Shown here piece by piece: positions 29,592 through 37,486 of a stretch of DNA of 64,000 bases; position 1 is the stretch's first letter, and each line of letters begins with the position of its first letter. A program made the position numbers and the translations under genes. The notes beneath the pieces are model-generated. The model searched no databases, had not been told where the DNA came from, and saw only the letters and a program-made list of their open reading frames with translations. The stretch comes from Microvirga rosea (lineage in GTDB: Bacteria > Pseudomonadota > Alphaproteobacteria > Rhizobiales > Beijerinckiaceae), in NCBI RefSeq assembly GCF_020595095.1, contig NZ_JAJDOP010000003.1, positions 672,959 through 736,958 on the forward strand. The letters are read 5' to 3'.

Positions 29592-30224
29592 TTAACCTGC
29601 TAGTCGACGCCAGGTCGTGCCAGGTTCAGCCAGAACCTTTTCGTGATCGCCTCTCATTTCCTGAAGGCGAGCGAGAGTGCGCTGATCGAAGGTCGCCGTC
29701 ACGGCGATCACGTCCTGATCACCGATCTTCTGCGGCAGGCCCAGTGGCATCGTGCGGAAATGGAGCTGAACCAGTCGCAGGAGCCAAAGCGGATTCATCT
29801 CGATTATGATGGTCGAGATCCCGCCGGCCAATCCCCATTCGACAATTCCGGACAGAAGCGCATTGGCAACGGGGCTGAGTGCCCTGCCCCGCTCACGATG
29901 GCCCGGTTCAACACAATAGCGGGTCCATTCCCAAACATGGCTCCCGACCGGGCGCTCGACCTCGCAGAGCTGGGGCAGGACATGGGAAAGGAGATGGGGC
30001 CTCGTCGAAGGCAGCATGCGCTGATAGCCAAGTACCTTGCCTTCGTCGATATACAGCATGTGAACGGCATGCTCGTTGTCGAATTGATCGATCTCCCGGC
30101 CGTCGTCCTTTGCCAGATCGGTCCACTTCATTTCCTCGACAAAGACCCGATGGCGCAGTTGGTAGGCCTGTTCCATCTCGTCACGGAACAAATGTTCGTT
30201 TTCAGGCGTCACGATGTGAATCAT
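29592..30224 (-). CDS. Acyl-homoserine-lactone synthase, LuxI family
   Basis: Makes an N-acyl homoserine lactone from S-adenosylmethionine and an acyl donor in the cytoplasm. The 210-residue protein has the invariant LuxI residues: Arg/Phe/Trp in YQLRHRVFVEEMKW, Asp residues in EIDQFDNEHA, Arg in GYQRMLPSTRP, and Glu/Arg in EWTRYCVEP. The ribosome site GAGGAGGG lies before ATG 30224. The partner LuxR gene is just upstream. The acyl chain cannot be predicted; this clade also includes aryl-HSL synthases. Confidence 0.94.
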   Translation of the reverse strand: MIHIVTPENEHLFRDEMEQAYQLRHRVFVEEMKWTDLAKDDGREIDQFDNEHAVHMLYIDEGKVLGYQRMLPSTRPHLLSHVLPQLCEVERPVGSHVWEWTRYCVEPGHRERGRALSPVANALLSGIVEWGLAGGISTIIIEMNPLWLLRLVQLHFRTMPLGLPQKIGDQDVIAVTATFDQRTLARLQEMRGDHEKVLAEPGTTWRRLAG

Positions 30225-30278
30225 GGTCCCTCCTCTGGGTTAGTGGCAGCCAATCTGCCACGTTCCACGGAGGGCAAA

Positions 30279-30296
30279 AGTACGCGCTCGCGTACT
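30279..30296. promoter_or_regulatory. 18-bp perfect palindrome between luxR and luxI (lux box or terminator)
   Basis: AGTACGCG-CT-CGCGTACT has perfect 8-bp arms. It lies three bases after the luxR stop and about 55 bases upstream of the luxI ATG, the size and place expected of a lux box. On the minus strand it is followed by TTTT, so it could instead be an intrinsic terminator of luxR. The two-base loop favours a protein-binding site, but both roles are possible. Confidence 0.5.
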
Positions 30297-30298
30297 CT

Positions 30299-31042
30299 CT
30301 AATTAATGAGGCCCATGCGGATAGCTTCCGCTACGGCATGCGTGCGACTCGTCGTACCAAGCTTCATACGCGCCGCACGCATGTGCTTATCAACACCGTG
30401 CTCGCTGATGCCCATAATCTCACCGATCTCCCATTCCGACTTGCCCTCGGCGGCCCATTGCAGGGCTTCACGCTCACGGGGAGAAAGTTTGGCGATTGTC
30501 TTGAGATCGGCCTCCCGCAAAAGGAGCGCCCGTCCCAGTGCGTAGGTCGCGAGCAAAGTCAGCATGCCCCGTTCTTCCGGTGGGATCTCCAACCGCTCCC
30601 CGGCAATGGAAAAACCAGCAACGTCACCTTCAAGGGTGGCAAGCGGTATCGTAAAACCGGATTTGAGCCGAAAGTCCGAGGCCTCCTCCATGACACGCCA
30701 CGCTGCGGGACTGTCCCGATAGAGTGGTCTCAGATCACTCCACAGGAACGGTGAGGCGCCCAGAGAAACGCTTTTGATGGCAGGATCCCGAGCAATGTAA
30801 CCATGGGTAAAGTACCGGCGGCTCCAATCTGCGGGCCAGTGATCCAGGATGATATGAGAGATCTGCTGTTGACGATTGCTGTCCGGTCGAGGGATCAGAC
30901 CAGCCAGGATATGCTCGGCGCCGAAACGGCTGAGAATAGGCAGCAACATGCCGCAGACCTCGGTCGGGCTGCGTGCCCGTTCGAGCTGTTGAATAAAGCC
31001 GATCGTCTGAGTGAGAGCCTTGCGCGGCGAGCTTTCGTTCAT
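30299..31042 (-). CDS. LuxR family regulator with autoinducer-binding domain
   Basis: Quorum-sensing transcription factor of about 247 residues. The autoinducer domain (about 10-165) shows the family pattern in DHWPADWSRRYFTHGYIARD (Trp, Tyr, Asp) followed by PFLWSDL and SGFTIPLAT. The LuxR HTH (about 180-245) shows LSPREREALQWAAEGKSEWE and ISEHGVDKHMRAARMKL. ATG 31042 is chosen by domain fit; a longer frame to 31141 is possible. A palindrome lies immediately upstream where a ribosome site would be. It is predicted to control luxI and itself. Confidence 0.92.
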   Translation of the reverse strand: MNESSPRKALTQTIGFIQQLERARSPTEVCGMLLPILSRFGAEHILAGLIPRPDSNRQQQISHIILDHWPADWSRRYFTHGYIARDPAIKSVSLGASPFLWSDLRPLYRDSPAAWRVMEEASDFRLKSGFTIPLATLEGDVAGFSIAGERLEIPPEERGMLTLLATYALGRALLLREADLKTIAKLSPREREALQWAAEGKSEWEIGEIMGISEHGVDKHMRAARMKLGTTSRTHAVAEAIRMGLIN

Positions 31043-31044
31043 AT

Positions 31045-31059
31045 GGAAACAATGTTTCC
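31045..31059. promoter_or_regulatory. Inverted repeat GGAAAC-AAT-GTTTCC abutting the luxR start
   Basis: Perfect 6-bp arms three bases upstream of the luxR ATG, in place of a ribosome site. It may be an operator for autorepression or an mRNA hairpin limiting translation. Its sequence is unlike the 30279-30296 palindrome, so the same protein need not bind both. Confidence 0.4.
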
Positions 31060-31171
31060 TATATGGCCATTCGTCAATCGAACCAGTTTGAGACCAGTCG
31101 TGGTACTCACCTGAGCCGTCGCTGACGTATTCGGCTCCCACAGCTGCAGCCGAACCCAGATTCGAGGAGGC

Positions 31172-31741
31172 CTATGAATGACTGCCCTCGGATTGGGACG
31201 ACAACCGGTCGACATAGGCGATCCCGATAGCCGAGAGGATAAAGACGGAGTGGATGGCCGTCTGGAGGATGATCCCAGTTTCCGTATAGGTGCTTCTCGC
31301 GGTGCCGACGAAGCCCGCTTCGATAAAGGTGCGCAGGAGATGGATCGATGAAATCCCAATGATTGCCATGGCCAGCTTCACCTTGAGAACACCAGCATTG
31401 ACGTGGCTCAGCCACTCGGGCTGGTCCGGATGTCCTTCGAGATTAAGGCGGGACACGAAGGTCTCATACCCACCGACGATAACCATGACCAGCAGGTTCG
31501 AGATCATCACGACATCGATGAGCCCGAGCACCACGAGCATGATCTGCATCTCGGTAAAGTCGGCGGCATGAAGCACCAGGTGCACCAGTTCCTTTAGAAA
31601 CAGGTACACGTAAACGCATTGAGCGATGATCAGACCGATATAAAGGGGCAGCTGCAACCAGCGAGAGCTGAAAATGAGCGCAGGCAAGGGCCTGAGGGCG
31701 GCTGAACGAGCAACCGACGACTTATCTCGGATTTTGTCCAT
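31172..31741 (-). CDS. UPF0114 (YqhA) family membrane protein
   Basis: A 189-residue inner-membrane protein with four predicted helices. Family features are SSRWLQLPLYIGLIIAQ near the start, LVMVIVGGYETFVSRL and WLSHVNAGVLKVKLAMAIIG. The E. coli homolog YqhA is uncharacterised. It is transcribed toward luxR and divergently from the HTH-KaiC operon. Confidence 0.88.
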   Translation of the reverse strand: MDKIRDKSSVARSAALRPLPALIFSSRWLQLPLYIGLIIAQCVYVYLFLKELVHLVLHAADFTEMQIMLVVLGLIDVVMISNLLVMVIVGGYETFVSRLNLEGHPDQPEWLSHVNAGVLKVKLAMAIIGISSIHLLRTFIEAGFVGTARSTYTETGIILQTAIHSVFILSAIGIAYVDRLSSQSEGSHS

Positions 31742-32205
31742 GATCTTTCAGATTATTCAGGATGGAATCGAGGCAGGTGGGACTTGGTAGCTGGAGTACC
31801 GGTCCGGACATGGGATGACAGGTGACGAGGCGCAAGATCTTTCAATGCGCGATCTGCCGACAATCCGAAGATGTCATTTTGTTCCATAAGCTGCAGTCGT
31901 TGCCGACGGATCGGCTTACTCCTCCGGACAAGGGCCGCAGCATTCTTAAAACGCATCATCGAGAATCCACGGCAATCCGGCTCGCCCTCCAGGCTCGGCA
32001 GACAAGTATCGCGACAATCGTCGCCTTGAAACTCACTTACAGTCGGAACGTTTTCCCAGCCCTAAGAATTCTGTTCCTCGTTCGTCAGGGACGGCTGAAC
32101 ACTCGTGAAAAGTTATACAGTTCGACCAGGCCTATCAGTGGTGGCCCTTGTTTTGGGCGACCTGTCACCCATAACGCTACAGTCGGCCAACCCAAGGTGA
32201 AGTGC
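31742..32205. other. Intergenic region upstream of the HTH-KaiC operon
   Basis: About 464 bases. I searched the plus-strand frames for a HigB toxin that would normally precede a HigA antitoxin and found none. An alphaproteobacterial EcfG promoter (GGAAC-N16/17-CGTT) was looked for; a GGAAC occurs at about 32045 but without a matching downstream box. Nothing else was recognised. Confidence 0.5.
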
Positions 32206-32556
32206 ATGCCTTCCTCCTCACATGCTGCCCCAGCACTTCCGCTCCACCCTGGATGGATTCTGCGTGACCGGGTTCTGCCGGGCCTTGGTCTCTCCGTCAG
32301 CCAAGCGGCCCGTGAGCTTCGCATCGCGCGTCAGACTCTCCACAGGGTTCTGGCCGGCACCGCCGCGGTCAGCCCCGAGATGGCGACGCGTCTGGCCCGT
32401 CTCTCAGGCACGACACCGAATTTTTGGCTCGATCAGCAGCAGCAGCATGACCTCTGGCATGTGGAGCAGGCGCTCGCTGGCGTGCTCAGACTTATCCCGG
32501 CCCACACCCTTCCGGCCATTGTTCAGAAAGAGATTGGACTTCGTTATGATCGCTAA
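32206..32556 (+). CDS. HigA-family HTH protein without a toxin partner
   Basis: A 116-residue XRE-type protein with the HigA antitoxin pattern: HPGWILRDRVLPGLGLSVSQ, then the recognition helix region RIARQTLHRVLAG, then SPEMATRLARLSGTTPNFWL and QQQHDLWHVEQ. ATG 32206 is preceded by AAGGTGA. No HigB gene lies on either side. Its end overlaps the KaiC-like gene by 11 bases, so it is translationally coupled to that gene and likely acts as the operon's own transcription regulator. Alternatively it could be a domesticated antitoxin. Confidence 0.82.
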   Translation: MPSSSHAAPALPLHPGWILRDRVLPGLGLSVSQAARELRIARQTLHRVLAGTAAVSPEMATRLARLSGTTPNFWLDQQQQHDLWHVEQALAGVLRLIPAHTLPAIVQKEIGLRYDR

Positions 32557-34042
32557 GCCTCAGCCCTCCCCAAAAGCACGCACGGGCGTTGCAGGGCTGG
32601 ACAACATCCTCATTGGCGGTTTGTCCCCGGGACACGTCTACCTTCTGGAGGGAAGTCCCGGCACCGGCAAGACCACTATTGCTCTCCAGTTTCTGCTCGA
32701 AGGAGCCAGGAATGGAGAACAGGGACTCTACATCACGATGTCCGAAACGGAAAAAGAACTGCGTGAGGGTGCGGCCTCCCATGGCTGGGATATCGGAGAT
32801 GGCGTTCAGGTGTTCGAACTGGTTCCGCCAGAGAACCTCCTGGACGACGAGCACCAGCAGAGCCTGCTCTACTCCTCTGATCTTGAGCTTGGCGAGACTA
32901 CCAAGGCCGTGTTCGAGGCTATAGACCGGACACAGCCGGTTCGGATCGTCATCGACAGCCTGTCCGAGATCCGCCTGCTGGCGCAAAGCTCCCTGCGCTA
33001 TCGTCGCCAGATCCTCGCGATGAAGCACTATTTTGCCCGGCAGGGCGCAACCGTGTTGATGCTGGATGATTTGACCACGGACACGAATGACAAGACCGTG
33101 CATAGCTTGGCTCACGGCGTCATCCGTCTGGAAGAACTTACCCCAACCTACGGATCCGAGCGCCGCCGCCTGCGCGTCATCAAGTACCGCGGCCAGTCGT
33201 TCCGGGGAGGCTTCCACGACTTCATCATCGCCGAGGGTGGCGTCCAGGTGTTCCCGCGCCTGGTCTCAGGCGAGCATAAGACAGGCTTTGCCCGACACGT
33301 GCTCACCAGCGGAATCCCTGAACTTGACACCCTTTTGGGAGGGGGTCTCGAGCAAGGATCAAGCACATTGCTTATGGGGCCTGCTGGGGCGGGCAAATCC
33401 CTTCTGGCGGTGCAGTTCGCTGTCGCTGCCGCATCACGCGGCGAGAGAGCAGCGCTGTTCATCTTCGATGAGGAGCTTGGTTTACTCATCGACCGAACCA
33501 AACTGATGGGCATCGATTTGGACGCGCTGTGCAGCAGTGGCCACCTGTTCATCGAGCAGGTCGACGCCGCTGAACTCTCCCCCGGAGAATTTGCCCATAG
33601 AGTAAGGGCCAGTGTCGACCGCAACAGGGTGAAAACCATCGTGATCGATGGCCTCAACGGCTATCAATCCGCGATGCCGGAAGAGAACTTTCTGATCCTG
33701 CATCTTCATGAGCTGCTGCAATACCTGAACCGGCAGGGTGCTTCGACCTTCCTGACGGTAGCCCAGCATGGACTTGTCGGTGATATGAAGTCCCCGGTCG
33801 ATCTGACCTATCTCGCCGACACAGTGGTCCTGCTGCGCTACTTCGAGGCCTTCGGCCAGGTCCGCCGCGCGATCTCGATCATCAAGAAGCGGTTTGGTAC
33901 GCACGAGAACACCATCCGCGAAATCCGGATTGATAGCAAAGGCATTGCCATAGGAGAGCCCTTGGAGGGGTTCCAGGGGATTCTGCGCGGCACGCCGGTC
34001 TTGGTCGAAGACGACCAGGCCCGGCTGCTCGAAGACCGTTGA
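32546..34042 (+). CDS. KaiC-like two-domain RecA-fold ATPase
   Basis: A 498-residue protein with two KaiC domains. The first has Walker A GSPGTGKTT (36-44), MSETEKEL and Walker B VRIVIDSLSE. The second has GPAGAGKS (278-285), FIFDEE and KTIVIDGLNG. Aligned without gaps to cyanobacterial KaiC over the segment ending IRE, the phosphorylation pair Ser431/Thr432 falls on Thr421/Tyr422 (LTYLADTVVLL). ATG 32546 lies inside the end of the HTH gene. No KaiA or KaiB is nearby; a histidine kinase follows after two bases. It probably acts in a non-circadian signalling or stress module. Confidence 0.93.
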   Translation: MIAKPQPSPKARTGVAGLDNILIGGLSPGHVYLLEGSPGTGKTTIALQFLLEGARNGEQGLYITMSETEKELREGAASHGWDIGDGVQVFELVPPENLLDDEHQQSLLYSSDLELGETTKAVFEAIDRTQPVRIVIDSLSEIRLLAQSSLRYRRQILAMKHYFARQGATVLMLDDLTTDTNDKTVHSLAHGVIRLEELTPTYGSERRRLRVIKYRGQSFRGGFHDFIIAEGGVQVFPRLVSGEHKTGFARHVLTSGIPELDTLLGGGLEQGSSTLLMGPAGAGKSLLAVQFAVAAASRGERAALFIFDEELGLLIDRTKLMGIDLDALCSSGHLFIEQVDAAELSPGEFAHRVRASVDRNRVKTIVIDGLNGYQSAMPEENFLILHLHELLQYLNRQGASTFLTVAQHGLVGDMKSPVDLTYLADTVVLLRYFEAFGQVRRAISIIKKRFGTHENTIREIRIDSKGIAIGEPLEGFQGILRGTPVLVEDDQARLLEDR

Positions 34043-34044
34043 CC

Positions 34045-35133
34045 ATGAGCGATACTCTCCACCCGTATTCGGAGCGGGGTCTCATTCTGGCTCCGCATGG
34101 ACGGGATGCGGCCGTTGCAGCGGATATCCTGCGAGCCGCAGGGATTGCGTCCGAGATCTGTCCCGACCTACCTGCGATGGTAGGTGAGCTTGCCCATGGG
34201 GCAGCCTTCGCCCTCGTTGCAGACGAAGCCTTACGCACCGCCGATCTGAGAGAGCTTTCCCGGTGGCTTTCGGATCAACCCCCTTGGTCCGACTTTGCCT
34301 TCGTGCTTCTCACGCGTCGTGGCGGCGGGGTCGAGCGCAATCCAGCTTTGACGCGTCTCTCCGAGCTTCTCGGCAATGTGGTCTTTCTGGAGCGTCCTTT
34401 TCATGCCGGCACACTGGTGAGCGTTGCTCGTTCCGCCTTGCGGGGACGTCTTCGGCAATACGAGGCGCGGGCCCGTCTGGAGGCGCTGCACGCAGGCGAG
34501 GAGCGGCTGAGGGGAGCGCTCGACAAGGAAAGGCGCGCTGCCGAGCATCAAAGGGTGCTCATCAATGAGTTGAACCACCGCGTGAAGAACACTCTTGCGA
34601 CCGTACAGTCGATTTCAGCCCAGACCCTGCGCACGGCCGAGACGAAATCGGATGCGAGCGAGGCGCTGGAGATGCGGCTGCTCGCCCTGTCGAGAGCCCA
34701 CGACGTCCTTACCCGGGAGAGCTGGGAGGGCGCCGACCTGGCGGAGGTGGTCGCGAACGCCCTCAAGCCTTACGAGAGCACGGGGGAAGGTCGCTTCCAC
34801 ATCACAGGGCCCCATGTTCGGGTCACACCTCGTATGTCGCTGGCCATGGCGATGGCTCTCCATGAGTTGGCGACCAACGCGGTGAAGTACGGCGCCTTGT
34901 CCAACAAGTCCGGTTCCATTGCTGTGTCGTGGACGCTGCAAAACGGAACGGCGCCGCCTCGGCTGACCCTGCGCTGGATGGAGGTTGGGGGCCCGCCCGT
35001 GGTCACCCCGCGCCGGCGTGGCTTCGGATCGCGTCTTCTCGAACGCACCCTGGCGCATGATCTGGACGGTCAGGTGGAGATCGCCTTTCCCCCCACGGGA
35101 GTGGTGTGCACTGTCGATGCTCCCGTCGTATAG
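34045..35133 (+). CDS. HWE/HisKA_2-type histidine kinase with receiver-like N terminus
   Basis: Soluble kinase of 362 residues. Residues 10-135 resemble a response-regulator receiver fold: LILAPHGRDAAVAADILRAA, ALVADEAL with Asp60 at the phospho-acceptor place, and FLERPF with Arg replacing the usual Lys. A short coiled linker leads to the dimerisation domain with His178 in INELNHRVKNTLATVQSIS. The ATP domain has MALHELATNAVKYGALS and [19 protein letters not shown], typical of HWE/HisKA_2 kinases. ATG 34045 is two bases after the KaiC stop. No membrane helix is present, so input is probably the KaiC-like protein. Confidence 0.9.
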   Translation: MSDTLHPYSERGLILAPHGRDAAVAADILRAAGIASEICPDLPAMVGELAHGAAFALVADEALRTADLRELSRWLSDQPPWSDFAFVLLTRRGGGVERNPALTRLSELLGNVVFLERPFHAGTLVSVARSALRGRLRQYEARARLEALHAGEERLRGALDKERRAAEHQRVLINELNHRVKNTLATVQSISAQTLRTAETKSDASEALEMRLLALSRAHDVLTRESWEGADLAEVVANALKPYESTGEGRFHITGPHVRVTPRMSLAMAMALHELATNAVKYGALSNKSGSIAVSWTLQNGTAPPRLTLRWMEVGGPPVVTPRRRGFGSRLLERTLAHDLDGQVEIAFPPTGVVCTVDAPVV

Positions 35134-35343
35134 TTCTCCAGGTGAAGTCTGGATGCTGCCGACGACCCCGATCGACTTGGAGTCACCTACCCTGCCATCC
35201 ACGATGAACGTGCCTTGCCGCATGGGTTGAGTGGAGCAGATCGTCGGCGCCTTGACGTCTTTCCGCGATCGGTCGCAGGTCTCATCGTCCAAACCAACAG
35301 TCCATGATACAAACGCCCCGTATCGGCACTGGAGGGGGTTGTT

Positions 35344-36969
35344 ATGAGGATTGGGCTTGGTCACGGGAGCATCGACAAGGCATCTCGTCTCCCTACAAGG
35401 CCGAGGGGACGCCTTGTCGCGAGCGTGTTGTCCTGCCTGCTGGCAGTTGCTGGCTTTGGTGGCCTGAGCGCTCCGAGTACCGCCCAGGCAGTGAAGACGT
35501 CGCCGCCGCGACCCGAGATCGAAGCGCAGGTCCAGTCCCTCATTCCGGAGGTCGAGACCTACATTGCCACCGGCATGAAGGCGTTTGACGTTCCCGGACT
35601 TGCGATTGGCATCGTAGTCAATGACCGGCTCATCTACGCAAAAGGATTCGGTGTACGCGGCAAGGCCGACGCCAGGCCTGTCGATCCGCGTACGGTGTTC
35701 CAGATCGGGTCGGCCACCAAGGGTTTCCTAGCAGCCACCTTGGGGATCATGGTCGACCGCGGCCGATTTCGCTGGGACGACCGCGTGGTCGATCTCGATC
35801 CGAGCTTTCAACTGAAGGATGCTTGGGTGACGCGAGAGTTCCGCGTCTTCGACCTCCTTGCGCAGCGCTCCGGCCTGCCCCCCGCCGTGAATGACGGGCT
35901 GGGCATCTTCGGCATCAGCCAGGATGGGCTGATCCGGTCCTTACGACATGTGGAACCGGTCTCGAGCTTCCGATCGACTTTCTCCTATACCAATATCACC
36001 CACATTCTCGCCGGGAATATCGTCGCGAAGGCGGCTGGGGCGACGGACTGGAATTCGGTGCTGCATCAGGAAGTTCTCAAACCCCTGGGGATGGCGGATA
36101 CCTCCACCAGCGCCGAGGCCATCGAGGCATCGCCCAACCACGCGAGAGGCCATCGCTGGACACCGGCCGGTACCGTCGAAGTACCCTTCACGCAGCTTTT
36201 TCCCTACGACTTCGAGGGCGCAGGCGACATCAACTCCACGGTGGAGGACGTGTTCCATTGGGTCCGGCTCCAGCTCGGGAAAGGGACTTTCGAAGGCAAG
36301 CGCCTCGTCTCACCCGAAAGCCTTGCCTTTACCCACACACCAAAGGTCGCGATGACGGATCGCGTCTCATACGCACTCGGGTGGGTGATTCAGCAGACGC
36401 CGAACGGCACCATCGTTTGGCATAACGGAGGCACCTTGTCCTTCGGCTCCTATGTGGGGATGGCGCCTGACAAGAAGGTGGGCGTGATTGTACTCACCAA
36501 CGAAACGAATGTGGGTCTTCCCGACGCCGTTGGCATGTGGGTCATGGATCGCATTCTCGGAAACGACAAAGTCGACCATGTGGCGAACGGCCTTAAATCA
36601 GCTACGGCAGGGTTCGAGGCAAGCAACGCGCTGTTCGCCAAGCCCGCACAACCACGCCCCTTCCCGCCCACGCCATCCCTGGCTGGGAAGTTCCTCAATC
36701 CAAGTTTCGGCCAAGTGGAACTGACCGTCGATGGAGATGCCCTTGCCATGAAGATCCAGGCCACCGGCGCGACGTTGAAGCTCGAACCCTGGGACGGAGA
36801 TATCTTCACGGCCCGCCTCATGCCCCTCGGCGTTTTCGCCCCCATGGTCGAAAACATCGGTCCCCATCCGAGCGCGTTCGTTCAATTCCAGATCGATAAG
36901 GAAGGCAAACTCGACCTGTTCCGTCTCTCTTTGGACGACGGTCAAGCGTACGAGTTCAGTCGCGAATAA
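35344..36969 (+). CDS. Serine hydrolase of the class C beta-lactamase family, with DUF3471-like C terminus
   Basis: Exported protein of 541 residues with an N-terminal signal segment (LVASVLSCLLAVAGFGGLSA). The penicillin-binding fold has SxxK at Ser123-Lys126 (IGSATKGF), YxN at Tyr215-Asn217 (YTNITH) and HNGG at 360-363 in place of KTG. Residues after about 430 look like the DUF3471 beta domain. Members are usually peptidases or esterases (EstB, D-aminopeptidase type), seldom true beta-lactamases. It is preceded by a 210-base spacer and is monocistronic. Confidence 0.88.
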   Translation: MRIGLGHGSIDKASRLPTRPRGRLVASVLSCLLAVAGFGGLSAPSTAQAVKTSPPRPEIEAQVQSLIPEVETYIATGMKAFDVPGLAIGIVVNDRLIYAKGFGVRGKADARPVDPRTVFQIGSATKGFLAATLGIMVDRGRFRWDDRVVDLDPSFQLKDAWVTREFRVFDLLAQRSGLPPAVNDGLGIFGISQDGLIRSLRHVEPVSSFRSTFSYTNITHILAGNIVAKAAGATDWNSVLHQEVLKPLGMADTSTSAEAIEASPNHARGHRWTPAGTVEVPFTQLFPYDFEGAGDINSTVEDVFHWVRLQLGKGTFEGKRLVSPESLAFTHTPKVAMTDRVSYALGWVIQQTPNGTIVWHNGGTLSFGSYVGMAPDKKVGVIVLTNETNVGLPDAVGMWVMDRILGNDKVDHVANGLKSATAGFEASNALFAKPAQPRPFPPTPSLAGKFLNPSFGQVELTVDGDALAMKIQATGATLKLEPWDGDIFTARLMPLGVFAPMVENIGPHPSAFVQFQIDKEGKLDLFRLSLDDGQAYEFSRE

Positions 36970-37150
36970 GCGCGCTGAGTCGGAAACTCGCCATGGGACT
37001 GCACACTCAATGGCGGGCTGTACCTGGTCCACAGGATGAGGTCGCGCCTTGGGGAATGTCGGCCGGATAGGGAACCTTTTTGTCGAGAGATCAGCAGCCA
37101 GGCTTCCTCCGGGTCACACCGAAGGGGCCGGCTGCCATCTCTCTTGAGGC

Positions 37151-37486
37151 TCAAGCTTTCAAGTGAACCGTTACAAGGACCTTGCATTCGGAGCCGGGTG
37201 GATAGTCCGCTGCAACACGGAGCCAGTTGCCGAAGTGCTTCACGCGGAAAACCGCAATGCCTCCCTCGCTCGAAGGCATCGGAACCTCGGTGCCTTCGGG
37301 CACCCAGCGCATTCCGTCTGGCGAAATCTCGACCCGGGCGACCGGTTGCTCGCCCTTCGGCTCCTTCAGAGCACGAACGAAAATGACGGCTTCACGCGCC
37401 CACCCCGCCTCGAAAGGCTCCGACGCCGCCCGGCCCGACCAGCTCTCGTTGCGACCGACCACAAGGGTTATGTTCTCGGGCAACAT
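37151..37486 (-). CDS. Hypothetical protein of the sugar-acid cluster
   Basis: A 111-residue, probably all-beta protein that I do not recognise (ITLVVGRNESWSG, AVIFVRALKEPKGE, VARVEISPDGMRWVPEGTEV, FRVKHFGNWLRVAADYPPG). ATG 37486 shares one base with the stop of the upstream gene (TAATG), with GGGAGA before it, so the two are coupled. No signal peptide is visible. It may be a beta-sandwich partner or accessory domain for the 301-residue protein encoded just upstream. Confidence 0.72.
   Translation of the reverse strand: MLPENITLVVGRNESWSGRAASEPFEAGWAREAVIFVRALKEPKGEQPVARVEISPDGMRWVPEGTEVPMPSSEGGIAVFRVKHFGNWLRVAADYPPGSECKVLVTVHLKA

Noticed and set aside
31742..32205. A possible HigB toxin upstream of the HigA-like gene
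   Set aside because: All plus-strand frames were read by eye and none has RelE/HigB-like sequence.
32222..32545. A longer N terminus for the KaiC-like protein (start at 32222)
   Set aside because: These codons overlap the HTH gene in another frame and give Arg/Ser/Pro-rich sequence; ATG 32546 begins the normal KaiC fold.
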